A stretch of 64,000 bases of DNA. Origin: Litoreibacter arenae DSM 19593 (GTDB taxonomy: Bacteria; Pseudomonadota; Alphaproteobacteria; Rhodobacterales; Rhodobacteraceae). Shown piece by piece: positions 1 through 8,689 of the stretch; within the stretch, counting starts at the first letter, position 1, and each line of letters starts with the position of its first letter. The notes beneath the pieces are model-generated. The model saw only the letters and a list, made by a program, of their open reading frames with translations. It searched no databases and was not told the DNA's origin. The translations under genes and the position numbers were made by a program. The stretch is from assembly GCF_000442275.2 (NCBI RefSeq), contig NZ_KE557306.1, positions 248,001 to 312,000 on the forward strand, read 5' to 3'.

Positions 1-29
1 AACCTAAGTCTCTACGGATCGGGCCAGAG

Positions 30-680
30 GTGGACCGCAGGCCAACGGCTGAACAGATCGCCGCGTTTCGGGGCGTGCCCACGGGGTTCGTAGTGGATGC
101 GATGTTCGGGGCAGGGGCGATGTGTGCCACCATTTCGCCGCTGGGCGCCGGCAATGCCCGAGTCGCTGGCCCCGCTTTGACGGCGGATAACCGACCGTCG
201 GATATATTGGCGACCTTGGGCTGCCTGCGATACCTGAAGTCGGGTGACGTCCTGATAGGCGCGGCACAAGGCTGGCAAGGGTGCGCTGCGGCGGGCGACC
301 GTGTTGCGGGCATGGCGAAAAACGCAGGGGCTGCGGCCTTTGTGACGGATGGCCCAATGCGTGACTATGACGGAATTCTGGAAGTGGGATTGCCGTGCTG
401 GTGCACGGGGCTTAACCCCGGATCGCCTTACGGGACCGGTCCGGGGCAGATTGGCACGCGCGTGGTTGTCGGCGGCCAAACGGTCGAGACAGGGGACATG
501 ATCGTGGCCGACCGTGACGGCGTCGTGGTCGTTCCATTTGCCAAGATCGACGACGTCGCCGCGCGGCTCGGGGCAATACGGGACATGGAAATGGAACTAG
601 ATGCCGAGGTTCGGAAGGGGTTGGTTCTACCTGATGCGATTGCCGAAGTCCTCGACAGTGACAAAACGGAAGTGATGTAG
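30..680 (+). CDS. RraA family protein (HMG/CHA aldolase-like)
   Basis: This belongs to the RraA/dimethylmenaquinone-methyltransferase-like fold, whose members are divalent-metal aldolases or decarboxylases (4-hydroxy-4-methyl-2-oxoglutarate aldolase) or RNase E regulators. The signature TDGPMRD lies near residues 106-112; its Arg-Asp pair binds substrate and metal in characterised aldolases. The C-terminal half has the family's GD-x-I-x-AD-x-DGVV pattern. The assigned start is GTG, but the frame stays open to the window edge, so the true N-terminus may lie outside. No operon partner is visible, so the substrate cannot be named; the family call is firm and aldolase activity is inferred. Confidence 0.8.
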   Translation: MDRRPTAEQIAAFRGVPTGFVVDAMFGAGAMCATISPLGAGNARVAGPALTADNRPSDILATLGCLRYLKSGDVLIGAAQGWQGCAAAGDRVAGMAKNAGAAAFVTDGPMRDYDGILEVGLPCWCTGLNPGSPYGTGPGQIGTRVVVGGQTVETGDMIVADRDGVVVVPFAKIDDVAARLGAIRDMEMELDAEVRKGLVLPDAIAEVLDSDKTEVM

Positions 681-868
681 AAGATTGCGGACAGGGCCGA
701 GATTGGCAAGCCGCTCGCAGCCCTGTCTGCCTCCCTGCTGTGCAGTGGAGTACGCTTTGGATATAGGGCCAAGCGGACCAAAGCGGAAGGCGCACTGGCG
801 AACAGCCATTGCGCGTATCGGCCTCAAAGGAATTTTACGATAACTCACATCTGCGCGAGTGCGTGGCG

Positions 869-1357
869 TTACTTCGGTGTCATGATGATGCAGGTCGTGG
901 AGCCGGTGGCGTAAAGTTTGCCGTCCTCGACGCCGACGATCCTGCCTGTCGCCACCCCAGTAGAGCGGCCCGCGTGCTCGACCGTGCCGATGGCGTCCAC
1001 CGTCACGCCGGAAGGGATCGGGCGGATGATGTTTACCTTGTATTCCAGTGTCGTGTAGACCGACCCTTTGGGAACGCAGGTCATCACGGCGCAGGCCATG
1101 GCGCTGTCAAGAAGGGTGCCGTACCAGCCGCCGTGAATAGTGCCGCTGGGGTTCATGTGATCGAAACCGGGGGTGCCGCGAAAGATGACCTCAGCCGCCG
1201 CGACGCTTTGGAGGCGGTAGTTCAGCGCCGCCCCTATCGGTGCCATAGGCAGCTCGCCCGCAAGCACCTTTTGCATGAATTCCAACCCGGACATGGACAG
1301 GATTTCATCCGGCCCGGGCAATTGGTCCGCGCGCTCGGGCGTAAATTGTTCGGGCAT
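869..1357 (-). CDS. PaaI-type hotdog-fold acyl-CoA thioesterase
   Basis: A 162-residue single hotdog-domain protein that probably hydrolyses acyl-CoA thioesters in the cytosol. The PaaI-family signature is present: N-P-S-G-T-I-H-G-G near residues 69-77, followed by an acidic residue on the central helix (D84) and a basic LEYKVN strand. A non-conserved 35-residue N-terminal segment precedes the fold, as in many 4HBT-family members. It lies 73 bases downstream of metF on the same strand and may be read from the same transcript. The substrate is not predictable from sequence. Confidence 0.82.
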   Translation of the reverse strand: MPEQFTPERADQLPGPDEILSMSGLEFMQKVLAGELPMAPIGAALNYRLQSVAAAEVIFRGTPGFDHMNPSGTIHGGWYGTLLDSAMACAVMTCVPKGSVYTTLEYKVNIIRPIPSGVTVDAIGTVEHAGRSTGVATGRIVGVEDGKLYATGSTTCIIMTPK

Positions 1358-1430
1358 AAGGGCGGGCCTGTTTCCTAGGGGATGTCGGGGAGACGGTAGG
1401 AGACAGGCCCGTGAGGTGCAACCGGCAGCG

Positions 1431-2294
1431 TTACGCCACTTGCGCCAAAGCCACTTTCGGGGTCACGCCGAGCGCTGCACAGATGTCGCGGGTCAACTCT
1501 GGGCGGTTCAGGGTGTAGAAGTGCAGGTGGTCCACGCCGCCATCGACGAGGTCGGAGCACAACTCGGTCACCACGGATTGCGCCAACAGGTCGTGGCGGT
1601 CGTCGCGGATGGCAGTGGCGAAGGCCTCGTCCAGCCATGCTGGCACCACGGTGCCGCAGCGTTTTGCGAAGTTGCTGGCGCGGGTCCAGTCCTCGATCGG
1701 GAAGATGCCCGGCAGGATCGGCTTGTCGATACCGGCCTTCACACAGGCGTCACGGAAGCGGAAGAAGGTGTCCGCCTCGAAGAAAAACTGGGTGATCGCA
1801 GCATCTGCGCCCGCATCGAACTTGCGCTTCAGGTAGGCGATGTTGGCCTCCATGGAGCCCGCCTCGGGGTGGCTGTCAGGATAGGCACCGACGCGGATGG
1901 TGGCGTCGGTCTCAGTTTTCAGCGCTTCGATCAACTCGATGGAGGAGGCGAAGCCGTTTTCGGTGGCTTTGAAGTCCTGACCCTTGGGTGCGTCGCCGCG
2001 CAAGGCTACGATGTCGGTGACGCCGGACTTGATGTAGTCGCGGGCGATGGCGAGGGTTTCCTCGCGGGTGGCGTCCACGCAGGTCAGATGCGCCGCGACG
2101 CGCAAGTCGGTCGCCTTGTGCAGCGCCGTGACCGCCTCGTGGGTCAGTTCGCGCGTTGTGCCACCCGCGCCGTAGGTCACGGACACGAAGGTGGGGTCCA
2201 GCGGGGCAAGCGTCTGGATGGTGTCCCACAGGCGAAAGCTGGCTTCGACGGACTTGGGCGGGAAGAATTCAAACGAGACGTTGGGGCGGGTCAT
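1431..2294 (-). CDS. metF: 5,10-methylenetetrahydrofolate reductase
   Basis: Reduces 5,10-methylene-THF to 5-methyl-THF with NAD(P)H through FAD, giving the methyl donor for methionine synthesis. The diagnostic N-terminus SFEFFPPKS begins at residue 7, with the TYGAGG and HLTC FAD/folate motifs following; 287 residues is the normal bacterial length. An in-frame upstream start would add 12 residues, but the ATG at 2294 (MTRPNVSFEFF) fits family length. It is divergent from a MetR-type regulator, the classical arrangement of metE/metF with metR, and the shared 88-base spacer carries MetR-like sites. Confidence is high. Confidence 0.95.
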   Translation of the reverse strand: MTRPNVSFEFFPPKSVEASFRLWDTIQTLAPLDPTFVSVTYGAGGTTRELTHEAVTALHKATDLRVAAHLTCVDATREETLAIARDYIKSGVTDIVALRGDAPKGQDFKATENGFASSIELIEALKTETDATIRVGAYPDSHPEAGSMEANIAYLKRKFDAGADAAITQFFFEADTFFRFRDACVKAGIDKPILPGIFPIEDWTRASNFAKRCGTVVPAWLDEAFATAIRDDRHDLLAQSVVTELCSDLVDGGVDHLHFYTLNRPELTRDICAALGVTPKVALAQVA

Positions 2295-2341
2295 GTCAGG
2301 TATCCTATTGGGGTTGATGCCTTGTGCCACACCGTGCCATG

Positions 2342-2375
2342 TGAGACAAATTCATAACTCTCACCATCATTATGA
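2342..2375. promoter_or_regulatory. Probable MetR operator between metF and metR
   Basis: The sequence TGAG-ACAAA-TTCA (2342-2354) differs by one base from the E. coli MetR consensus TGAA-N5-TTCA. It overlaps a perfect inverted repeat TCATAA-N12-TTATGA (2352-2357 and 2370-2375). Both lie in the divergent metF/metR spacer, where a LysR-type regulator would be expected to bind and control both genes. Assignment by motif and context only. Confidence 0.55.
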
Positions 2376-2382
2376 GGACCGC

Positions 2383-3300
2383 ATGCATATCGAGTTTCGC
2401 CACCTTCGGACGGTGCGTGCCATTCACGAGGCTGGCGGGCTGGCCAAGGCCGCCGACCGGCTGAATATCACCCAAAGCGCGCTGAGCCATCAGATCAAGG
2501 GACTTGAGGATCAGGCGGGAGTGGAGCTGTTTATCCGTCGTGCCAAACCGATGAAACTGACCTCGGCAGGGATGAAACTGCTGCGACTAGCGGAGCGGAT
2601 TTTGCCGGAGATCGAGGCGTTGCAGGCCGATTTCGAAGGACTGCGGGTCGGCAAAACGGGGCGGTTGCATATCGCGATTGAATGCCACGCCTGCTTTGAA
2701 TGGCTGTTTCCGGTGCTGGAGGGCTTCCGCAAGAACTGGCCGGATGTGGATGTAGATATCCGCCCCGGTCTGTCGTTTGACGGGCTGCCGGCATTGATGC
2801 GGGAGGAGGTGGATCTGGTGGTCTCGTCCGACCCCGAAGACCTGCCGGGCGTGGATTTTACACCGCTGTTCGACTACGAGCCGGTGTTCGTGGCGTCGTC
2901 ACAGAACCCGTTGGCGCAGAAGGATTATATCGAGGCCGAGGACTTCCGCGATCAGTTGCTCATCACCTATCCCGTGGACCGCACGCGGCTGGACGTGTTT
3001 ACCGAATTGCTGGCCCCTGCGGGGGTCGAGCCGAAAGCCATGCGGCAGGTGGAATTGACGGCGGTGATCTTGCTGCTGGTCGCTTCCAACCGTGGCGTGG
3101 CGGTGCTGCCGGACTGGGTGGTGCGCGAGGTGCGCTATAACTCCGACTATGTGACGCGGCCGTTGACCAAAGACGGGCGCACGAAGCGGCTTTACGCGGC
3201 GACGCGGTCAGAGGACACGTCGAAGCCGTTTATGGCGAATGTGATCCGGCTGGCACGCACAGAGCCGTTGAAGCTGCAAAGGCAGCCCGAAAAAGCCTAG
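2383..3300 (+). CDS. metR: LysR-family regulator, MetR-like
   Basis: A 305-residue LysR-type regulator. The N-terminal winged helix-turn-helix (about residues 1-60) shows the typical AAxxLNITQSALSHQIKxLE run, which matches MetR proteins closely; the rest is the effector-binding LysR substrate domain. The start at 2383 (MHIEFRHLRT) is chosen because family members begin two residues before the first helix; longer readings into metF are not credible. Divergence from metF supports regulation of methionine/folate methyl supply, with homocysteine as co-inducer in known MetR. Its stop codon shares the CTAG tetranucleotide with the convergent transporter gene. Confidence 0.88.
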   Translation: MHIEFRHLRTVRAIHEAGGLAKAADRLNITQSALSHQIKGLEDQAGVELFIRRAKPMKLTSAGMKLLRLAERILPEIEALQADFEGLRVGKTGRLHIAIECHACFEWLFPVLEGFRKNWPDVDVDIRPGLSFDGLPALMREEVDLVVSSDPEDLPGVDFTPLFDYEPVFVASSQNPLAQKDYIEAEDFRDQLLITYPVDRTRLDVFTELLAPAGVEPKAMRQVELTAVILLLVASNRGVAVLPDWVVREVRYNSDYVTRPLTKDGRTKRLYAATRSEDTSKPFMANVIRLARTEPLKLQRQPEKA

Positions 3301-4208
3301 GCGGCGGGCGGCACCAGCCGCGCCATGCGGCGTTCGCGCAGCAGGATGTAGAGGCCAGCCCCCATGGTGATGCAGATGCCGAGCATGGCGAGGCTGTTTG
3401 GCCAGTCTCCGAAGACGGCGAAGCCGACCACCGTGGCGATCGGGATTTCCAGATATTGGATGGGGGCGACAGTGGCGGACGGCGCGAAGCGCAGGCTCCA
3501 CGTCATGACCAGATGCGCGAAGGTGCCGAGCAGGCCGATGGCCAGCAGCATGGTCCAGACGTCGGTGCCTTGGGGCGTGACGAGTTGGAACTGCTCGATC
3601 ACTTCCGTGCCGGGGATGAGATAGAGCGCGGCAAGGATGATGGACGCCACCACGCCGCTAACTGCTTGCAGACTGATCGGGTCGGCGTGTTTGGCGACCT
3701 GCCGCGTGACCAGCATGAACAGGGCGAAATCCACGGCGACCACCAAAGGCAGCAGAGCGGGGGCGCCCACGGCGGCGAAGCTGGGCTGGATCACCAGCAA
3801 AGTGCCGATGAAGCCCACGACGCAGGCCAGAAGGCGGCGCATGCCGACCTCTTCCTGCAACACATATTTGCCCAGGAGCAGCATGATAAACGGCATCACG
3901 AAGGCGATGGCGACAGCGTCGGCCAGCGGCAAGAAGCGCAGGGATGAAAACATCGCGCCGATACCGATGATATGCAGCACCGAGCGCAGTACCGTCAGCC
4001 GGAACACCCGCCCCGACATCAGCAACGTGCGGCCCGTCAGAAGGGCCAGCGGGATCAGCACCGCCGTTTGCACCCCGAAGCGGGTCAGCAGAAGCTGGCC
4101 CAGCGGGATCGTCTCGCCCAACAGCTTTGCCATGGCGTCGCCCATCGGGGCGAGGATGCAAAAGCCGATCATCAGCAGGATACCAAGAAGGGGGCGGTCA
4201 GCGGACAT
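3297..4208 (-). CDS. EamA/DMT-superfamily transporter
   Basis: A 303-residue inner-membrane protein with about ten hydrophobic segments in two EamA repeats, the architecture of drug/metabolite exporters. The start at 4208 (MSADRPLLGILLM) places the first helix directly after a short cytoplasmic tail; an upstream start adds 12 polar residues. The stop overlaps that of metR tail to tail. Family members export amino acids, nucleosides or other small metabolites; nothing here fixes the substrate, and the gene is not in an operon with a pathway. Confidence 0.85.
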   Translation of the reverse strand: MSADRPLLGILLMIGFCILAPMGDAMAKLLGETIPLGQLLLTRFGVQTAVLIPLALLTGRTLLMSGRVFRLTVLRSVLHIIGIGAMFSSLRFLPLADAVAIAFVMPFIMLLLGKYVLQEEVGMRRLLACVVGFIGTLLVIQPSFAAVGAPALLPLVVAVDFALFMLVTRQVAKHADPISLQAVSGVVASIILAALYLIPGTEVIEQFQLVTPQGTDVWTMLLAIGLLGTFAHLVMTWSLRFAPSATVAPIQYLEIPIATVVGFAVFGDWPNSLAMLGICITMGAGLYILLRERRMARLVPPAA

Positions 4209-4309
4209 GGCGCGGACGGTCCTGCAAAACGGCGGCTTTCGCAAGGGCTTTCCCTAGGCGGTCGATAGGGCTATACGCGCCTCCGAACCTCTCCACAGGA
4301 TGATGACCC

Positions 4310-5101
4310 ATGCAAGGCAGCGCCAATCTCAACGTTATGATCAAAGCCGCACGTGTTGCTGGCCGCTCGCTGGTGAAAGACTTCCGTGAAGTCGAGAACC
4401 TGCAAGTGTCGATGAAAGGCGCGGGCGACTTCGTCTCCAAGGCCGACACCGCCGCCGAGGCGATCATTCGGGAGCAGTTGATGGAGGCCCGCCCGACCTA
4501 TGGTTGGGTCGGTGAGGAAAGCGAGCCCGTCGAGGGCAAAGACCCGACCCGCCGCTGGATCGTGGACCCGCTGGACGGCACCACCAACTTTTTGCACGGT
4601 ATGCCGCATTGGGCGGTGTCGATTGCTTTGGAGCATAAAGGCGAGATCGTGTCTGCCGTGGTCTACGACCCTGCCAAGGACGAGATGTTCGTGGCCGAAA
4701 AAGGCGAGGGCGCGTTTATGAACGAGCAGCGCCTGCGTGTGTCCGCCCGCCACAAAATGATCGAGTCGGTGTTTGCAACGGGTATTCCATTCGGTGGCGG
4801 AAAATACCTGCCCGCCACGCTGAAAGACCTTGCCCGACTGATGCCCCAATGCGCAGGCGTGCGCCGCTGGGGCTCTGCCGCGCTGGATTTGGCCTATGTG
4901 GCCGCTGGCCGCTATGACGGCTATTGGGAGCGCGGCCTGAACATCTGGGATATCGCGGGCGGGGTGCTTCTGGTCAAGGAATCCGGCGGCTTTATCGAGC
5001 CGATCCGCGAGGGGCAGAACCTGCTGGAAGACGGCCAGATGATCGCCGCCAACCCCGACATTTTTCCGGCGTTTGCGAAGACGATCCGCGAGCGGGACTG
5101 A
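4310..5101 (+). CDS. suhB: Inositol-1-monophosphatase family protein
   Basis: A 263-residue Mg-dependent phosphatase of the IMPase/SuhB family. Metal ligands are visible: E70 in GEESEP, then D86 and D89 in DPLDGT, and D214 in the C-terminal WDIAGG motif. SuhB homologues dephosphorylate inositol-1-phosphate and in enterobacteria also act with NusG/rRNA antitermination complexes; which role applies here is unknown. It stands alone, divergent from the DMT transporter by about 100 bases. ATG at 4310 gives the usual family N-terminus (SANLNVMIKAAR). Confidence 0.92.
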   Translation: MQGSANLNVMIKAARVAGRSLVKDFREVENLQVSMKGAGDFVSKADTAAEAIIREQLMEARPTYGWVGEESEPVEGKDPTRRWIVDPLDGTTNFLHGMPHWAVSIALEHKGEIVSAVVYDPAKDEMFVAEKGEGAFMNEQRLRVSARHKMIESVFATGIPFGGGKYLPATLKDLARLMPQCAGVRRWGSAALDLAYVAAGRYDGYWERGLNIWDIAGGVLLVKESGGFIEPIREGQNLLEDGQMIAANPDIFPAFAKTIRERD

Positions 5102-5346
5102 CGGCCGGGCGGCATGGCGCTTGGCCGTTCTCGAAGGGTAGCTGTCGGGTCGGCCACTTTGCCGCAAATGGCGCAGATGAGTGACCCCGAGGCGCAAAAA
5201 GCAGTGTCTGCTTCGAGTCCAAAAGGTTGGATGCTACAGCTTGTACGAACGTCAGCTTTTTTTTGCATCACATGTGCCTCGACTTTTTAGGCTCAGTGTA
5301 CATACTGTGTTTGGCGAGCCAATTCTGACGAGCACATGAAACACCT

Positions 5347-6018
5347 GTGAAACATAACGCAAAACTCTACGATTTCGGCGGCTTCGATATGCAATGGGGC
5401 TACTACACGGTAGCCGGACGTAAAGCTGCTTCCTGCTCGACGTGCGGCGTCCGGTGCAACGAATGGCACCGTCCGCCCAAAGCCCGCAACAAAAAGCTGC
5501 CCTACGACCTCAACGATACATACGACGGAAAGGTCATCATCTCCAAGCGAGCCAAGGAAATGTTTGAAATCCATTGGCCCGGTCAAATGACGATACGTCA
5601 GATTTTTGATAATGCATGGGAAGCCGATCCGACTCGTCTACTTTGCGTAACCAATCAAGACGACATAACAGAATATAGTAGCGAATATGGCAGTGGCGAC
5701 AATGTCGCCTGCACGGCTTGCGGGCTTCACTACTGCCAAACGCTCAAAGACTATCGGTTTCGTTTTGCCAATCCTTCGATCATCGACGAAGACGGGATAT
5801 TCAGGACTGACATCACTTTTGGCCACGCCTTTCGCGACCCTCTGTGGTTGGCAGGCCCTAAGGCAGCCTTCGCCATTTCTGCCAGGTTTCGCGAAGTGTA
5901 TCTCAGACCCTTCGAAGGCACCAAGGACGGGTTCTGGCACTATCAAGCAGACAAGCCCTTTCGCGCCGACCCAGAATCGGACGCAGTCGAGCCGATTTAT
6001 CCAGAGTTTCTAGAATAG
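5347..6018 (+). CDS. Orphan double-CxxCG protein, possibly SitI-like immunity family
   Basis: A 223-residue soluble protein with no recognised catalytic motif. Two Cys pairs stand out: C30-S-T-C33-G (with C37) and C122-T-A-C125-G (with C130), probably forming a zinc site. Between them is an ISKRAKEMFE stretch. This layout recalls the double-CXXCG family first defined in myxobacteria, which includes SitI-type immunity proteins; that link is inference. The start is GTG at 5347; ATG at 5389 is the alternative. Long gene-poor flanks (245 and 292 bases) and lower GC than neighbours suggest horizontal gain. No toxin gene is adjacent. Confidence 0.6.
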   Translation: MKHNAKLYDFGGFDMQWGYYTVAGRKAASCSTCGVRCNEWHRPPKARNKKLPYDLNDTYDGKVIISKRAKEMFEIHWPGQMTIRQIFDNAWEADPTRLLCVTNQDDITEYSSEYGSGDNVACTACGLHYCQTLKDYRFRFANPSIIDEDGIFRTDITFGHAFRDPLWLAGPKAAFAISARFREVYLRPFEGTKDGFWHYQADKPFRADPESDAVEPIYPEFLE

Positions 6019-6310
6019 CGTTCATGCCAAGTTCCGCTTTGGCGTAAACAGGAATAGATTAATAGAAGCGGACCTAGCAAAGAGTTGTGCAAATGGCTGC
6101 ATTGTCCCGTAGAGCCGACATCCGGCATAAGCAGCTCCTGAAGTTCTCTTCGCGAGCCATTGTTTGACATTTCTTCACGGTGACAAGCGCGTTCGCTCAA
6201 CGCTGCACCACGAAATAAGGAGGGCCGGGCTGTGTCTGGGTTTTCTTTTTTCGGCCCGCGCCGCTAGACTCGATACAGTATTGCAGCCAACTGTGCCGAG
6301 GAGCGAATAA

Positions 6311-6697
6311 ATGCGTCTGGCGATGCTGTCAGTTCTGGCCATATCCCTGTGGCATACAGGCACCGCGAGCGGTGACGTCGCGGAAGCGACAACGCGGGCA
6401 AAAGCCGATAGCTTCGACGCGATAGGCGAGGTGCGATGCGCGCAAGAAGTCGGACAGGTTATGGGCAGTTGCCGCATCAACGTGGCCCGCGCCGCTGGAT
6501 CAGCGGCGGCGGTGGTGACTTTCGCCAACGGCTTCAAACGAGTGCTGACCTTTTCAGGCGGTGAGTTCCTGCGTGGCAATCCGACGATGTCGGGGGTCGG
6601 CACCGACACGGACTGGCGTCTGACTGACGGAACCTATTACGTCAGGGTGGATGACCAACGTTTTGAAATACCGCAAACGCTGATTTTCGGAGAATAG
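6311..6697 (+). CDS. Small secreted protein of unknown function
   Basis: A 128-residue protein with an N-terminal signal peptide (about residues 1-20, ending near TASG) and a mature domain rich in short beta strands. Two Cys, in EVRCAQE and MGSCRIN, probably form a disulphide in the periplasm. I do not recognise the family. It starts at ATG 6311 after a GAGGAG Shine-Dalgarno and is followed immediately by a strong hairpin terminator, so it is a single-gene unit. Confidence 0.7.
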   Translation: MRLAMLSVLAISLWHTGTASGDVAEATTRAKADSFDAIGEVRCAQEVGQVMGSCRINVARAAGSAAAVVTFANGFKRVLTFSGGEFLRGNPTMSGVGTDTDWRLTDGTYYVRVDDQRFEIPQTLIFGE

Positions 6698-6727
6698 GCC
6701 GCGCAAATTGTCTGCGCGGCCCGTTTT
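6697..6727. terminator. Intrinsic terminator hairpin
   Basis: A perfect 9-bp stem GGCCGCGCA / TGCGCGGCC with a 7-base loop starts at the last base of the preceding gene's stop codon and is followed by CGTTTTCGTT. It separates that gene from the convergent sugar dehydrogenase; the T-rich tail is on the plus strand. Confidence 0.8.
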
Positions 6728-6730
6728 CGT

Positions 6731-8023
6731 TCAGCTACCCGGCGTGAGCTTGGAGATCGTGCCCTCGTCAATCGCCGTGTAGAGGCTGCCATCCGGCCCC
6801 ATGACGAGGGAGCGGAAGCGTCCCGGCTCCATCGGCAGCGTCATCTCGGTTACATCTTCGACGTCGTTGTTGTCGTCGTTGAACTGGATAACGTCGATCC
6901 GCTGGCCGATCGGGGTGCCGCCGAAGCCGATGCCCATGATCCCGACAACCATGGCACCGTCCCAGTCACCCCAGGACTCGCCCTTCAGGAACGCGGCCGA
7001 GGAGGTGCCTTGCGACCAACCGTTATTGTTCCAGATCGGAGGCATCGCATCGGGATAGGTGTCAAAATCGGTCATCGGCATGGAGGCTGCCCGCTCGTAG
7101 CGGTTCATGCCTTCTTCCTGGTTCGGTGTGTAGCCGCAATAGTCGTCCGGGCAGTCACCGCGTCCGGCCATGTTCGGCCTCGGGTCCCAACCAGCGTTGC
7201 CGCCATTCTCCAGAATGGTGATCTCGTCCGAGTGCCACGGGCCATGCTCTGCCGTGATCGCCGCGCCGGTTTCGGGGTGGAAGGCGATACCCTGCACGTT
7301 CCGGTGACCGTAGGTGTATGTCCTGGGGTCGAACCCTTCGGGCGGGCTGTTGTCAGGATGCGCGTTACCATCGGTGTCCATTCTGAGAACCTTGGAGCCC
7401 ATCAGCGTCGGGCTTTGAGGTATCTCGCTGTTATGGTTGTCACCTGTCGTCAGCCACAATGCGCCATCGGGTCCGAACCGCACGCGCCCCCCGTTATGGG
7501 CGCCGGGACCACCGAACGGGTGATTGGACGCGGCCATCTTGTAGGGCACGTCATCGACGATGTCGGTGCGGTCCGAGACGCCGGTGAAGTCCTCGTTCAA
7601 GGTGAACCGCATCAGGCGGTTGGTATGCGGGTCAGACATATTCGACGTCGAGTAGACATAGATGCGACGGTTAGCGTCGAAGTCAGGATCGAAGGCGACC
7701 CCCATCATTCCGGCCTGGCCTTCACAAAACAGGTCCGCGCCGTTCGACGGGTAGCCTTCGGTCTCTCCGACGCCGTAGAGGGCATTGACTGTCCCGTCGG
7801 GCATCAGGACGGACAGCCCCTTGCACTTCTCGGTGAACAGCATCGTTCCATCATCGAGAAAGGCCATGTCCCAGGGGTTGTCCAGCCCGTCGAGGACTAC
7901 CTCGTGTTGGAGACTGGTGGTATTCATCCCGCTTTGTGAAAAAGCCGGTGACGAAATCACCGCGGCTCCGGCGAGTAGTGAGGCGACGATAGAGAACTTG
8001 GAAAAGCTTCTGGTAGATATCAT
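6731..8023 (-). CDS. PQQ-dependent soluble aldose (glucose/sorbosone-type) dehydrogenase
   Basis: A 430-residue periplasmic six-bladed beta-propeller of the GSDH/YliI family, oxidising aldose sugars with PQQ. A signal peptide ending AFSQ is followed by family motifs: GLDNPWDMAFLDDG near the N-terminus, GPGAHNGGRVRFGPDG, LWLTTGDNHNSE and YGHRNVQGIAFHP. The ATG at 8023 has a strong AGGAGGA ribosome site; longer readings lack a signal peptide. Extra Cys residues (EKCKG, DLFCEG, CPDDYC) suggest disulphides. The gene just upstream on the same strand encodes a cytochrome c, its likely electron acceptor. Substrate specificity is not fixed by sequence. Confidence 0.85.
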   Translation of the reverse strand: MISTRSFSKFSIVASLLAGAAVISSPAFSQSGMNTTSLQHEVVLDGLDNPWDMAFLDDGTMLFTEKCKGLSVLMPDGTVNALYGVGETEGYPSNGADLFCEGQAGMMGVAFDPDFDANRRIYVYSTSNMSDPHTNRLMRFTLNEDFTGVSDRTDIVDDVPYKMAASNHPFGGPGAHNGGRVRFGPDGALWLTTGDNHNSEIPQSPTLMGSKVLRMDTDGNAHPDNSPPEGFDPRTYTYGHRNVQGIAFHPETGAAITAEHGPWHSDEITILENGGNAGWDPRPNMAGRGDCPDDYCGYTPNQEEGMNRYERAASMPMTDFDTYPDAMPPIWNNNGWSQGTSSAAFLKGESWGDWDGAMVVGIMGIGFGGTPIGQRIDVIQFNDDNNDVEDVTEMTLPMEPGRFRSLVMGPDGSLYTAIDEGTISKLTPGS

Positions 8024-8184
8024 GACTTCCTCCTGGATGATTGACGAGGCCAGCGGTGGCGAGCGTGGGACCGCTCGCCTCAAGATTGCTGTGCCATCTA
8101 GGATGATAGGGGCGGAAGTTGCGTGGACAAAGAGATTTATCGAGCCATGAGAATTGCCCAAATGGCAGGGCGTCGCATAACGCG

Positions 8185-8556
8185 TCAGTCGAATGCCGTG
8201 GTCACATATACCGAGAGGCTGGCGATCTCCTGATCAGAGAGCTTTTTGGCGTTCTGAATCATGAGGATAGAGTTGGGCCCGATACGCTCGCCTGATCTGT
8301 ACCGTTCCAGCATTTCCACAATGTATGCGGGCTCCAGATCCGACAGGTTGGGATAGCTCGCCGCGCCTTGGGCCTTGTTGCCATGACAAGCCCGACAAGA
8401 CTTCTTGAAGATTTTCTCGGCGGCGGACAGATCGACCTCCGGTTCCGTCACGGGCGCATCGGCGCTGTCCGTGCTTGCGCCGGCCGTATGATTGTCGGCC
8501 CATGCGGAGAAGCCGCAGACAATTATGGATGCAGCCAAAACGTAGCGGTTCACCAT
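8185..8556 (-). CDS. Periplasmic class I c-type cytochrome
   Basis: A 123-residue exported cytochrome with one haem site, C54-R-A-C57-H58, after a signal peptide ending near SAWA. A Met in SILMIQN is the probable sixth haem ligand. The ATG at 8556 follows an AGGGAG ribosome site; a GTG nine bases earlier is possible but badly spaced. It lies 161 bases upstream of the PQQ sugar dehydrogenase on the same strand, so it probably carries electrons from that enzyme to the terminal oxidase. That pairing is inferred from position. Confidence 0.87.
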   Translation of the reverse strand: MVNRYVLAASIIVCGFSAWADNHTAGASTDSADAPVTEPEVDLSAAEKIFKKSCRACHGNKAQGAASYPNLSDLEPAYIVEMLERYRSGERIGPNSILMIQNAKKLSDQEIASLSVYVTTAFD

Positions 8557-8689
8557 TGGTAACACTCCCTTGCGTCGTCGGTTGCCATCTCTCAGACCGC
8601 GTTGGAGGCCCGTTCAACAATTAGTATCGGCCTCGCGTTTAAAAGCAATCAGCAAGTTTCGCCTAGGCGTTCAGACAAATACTGCGACA

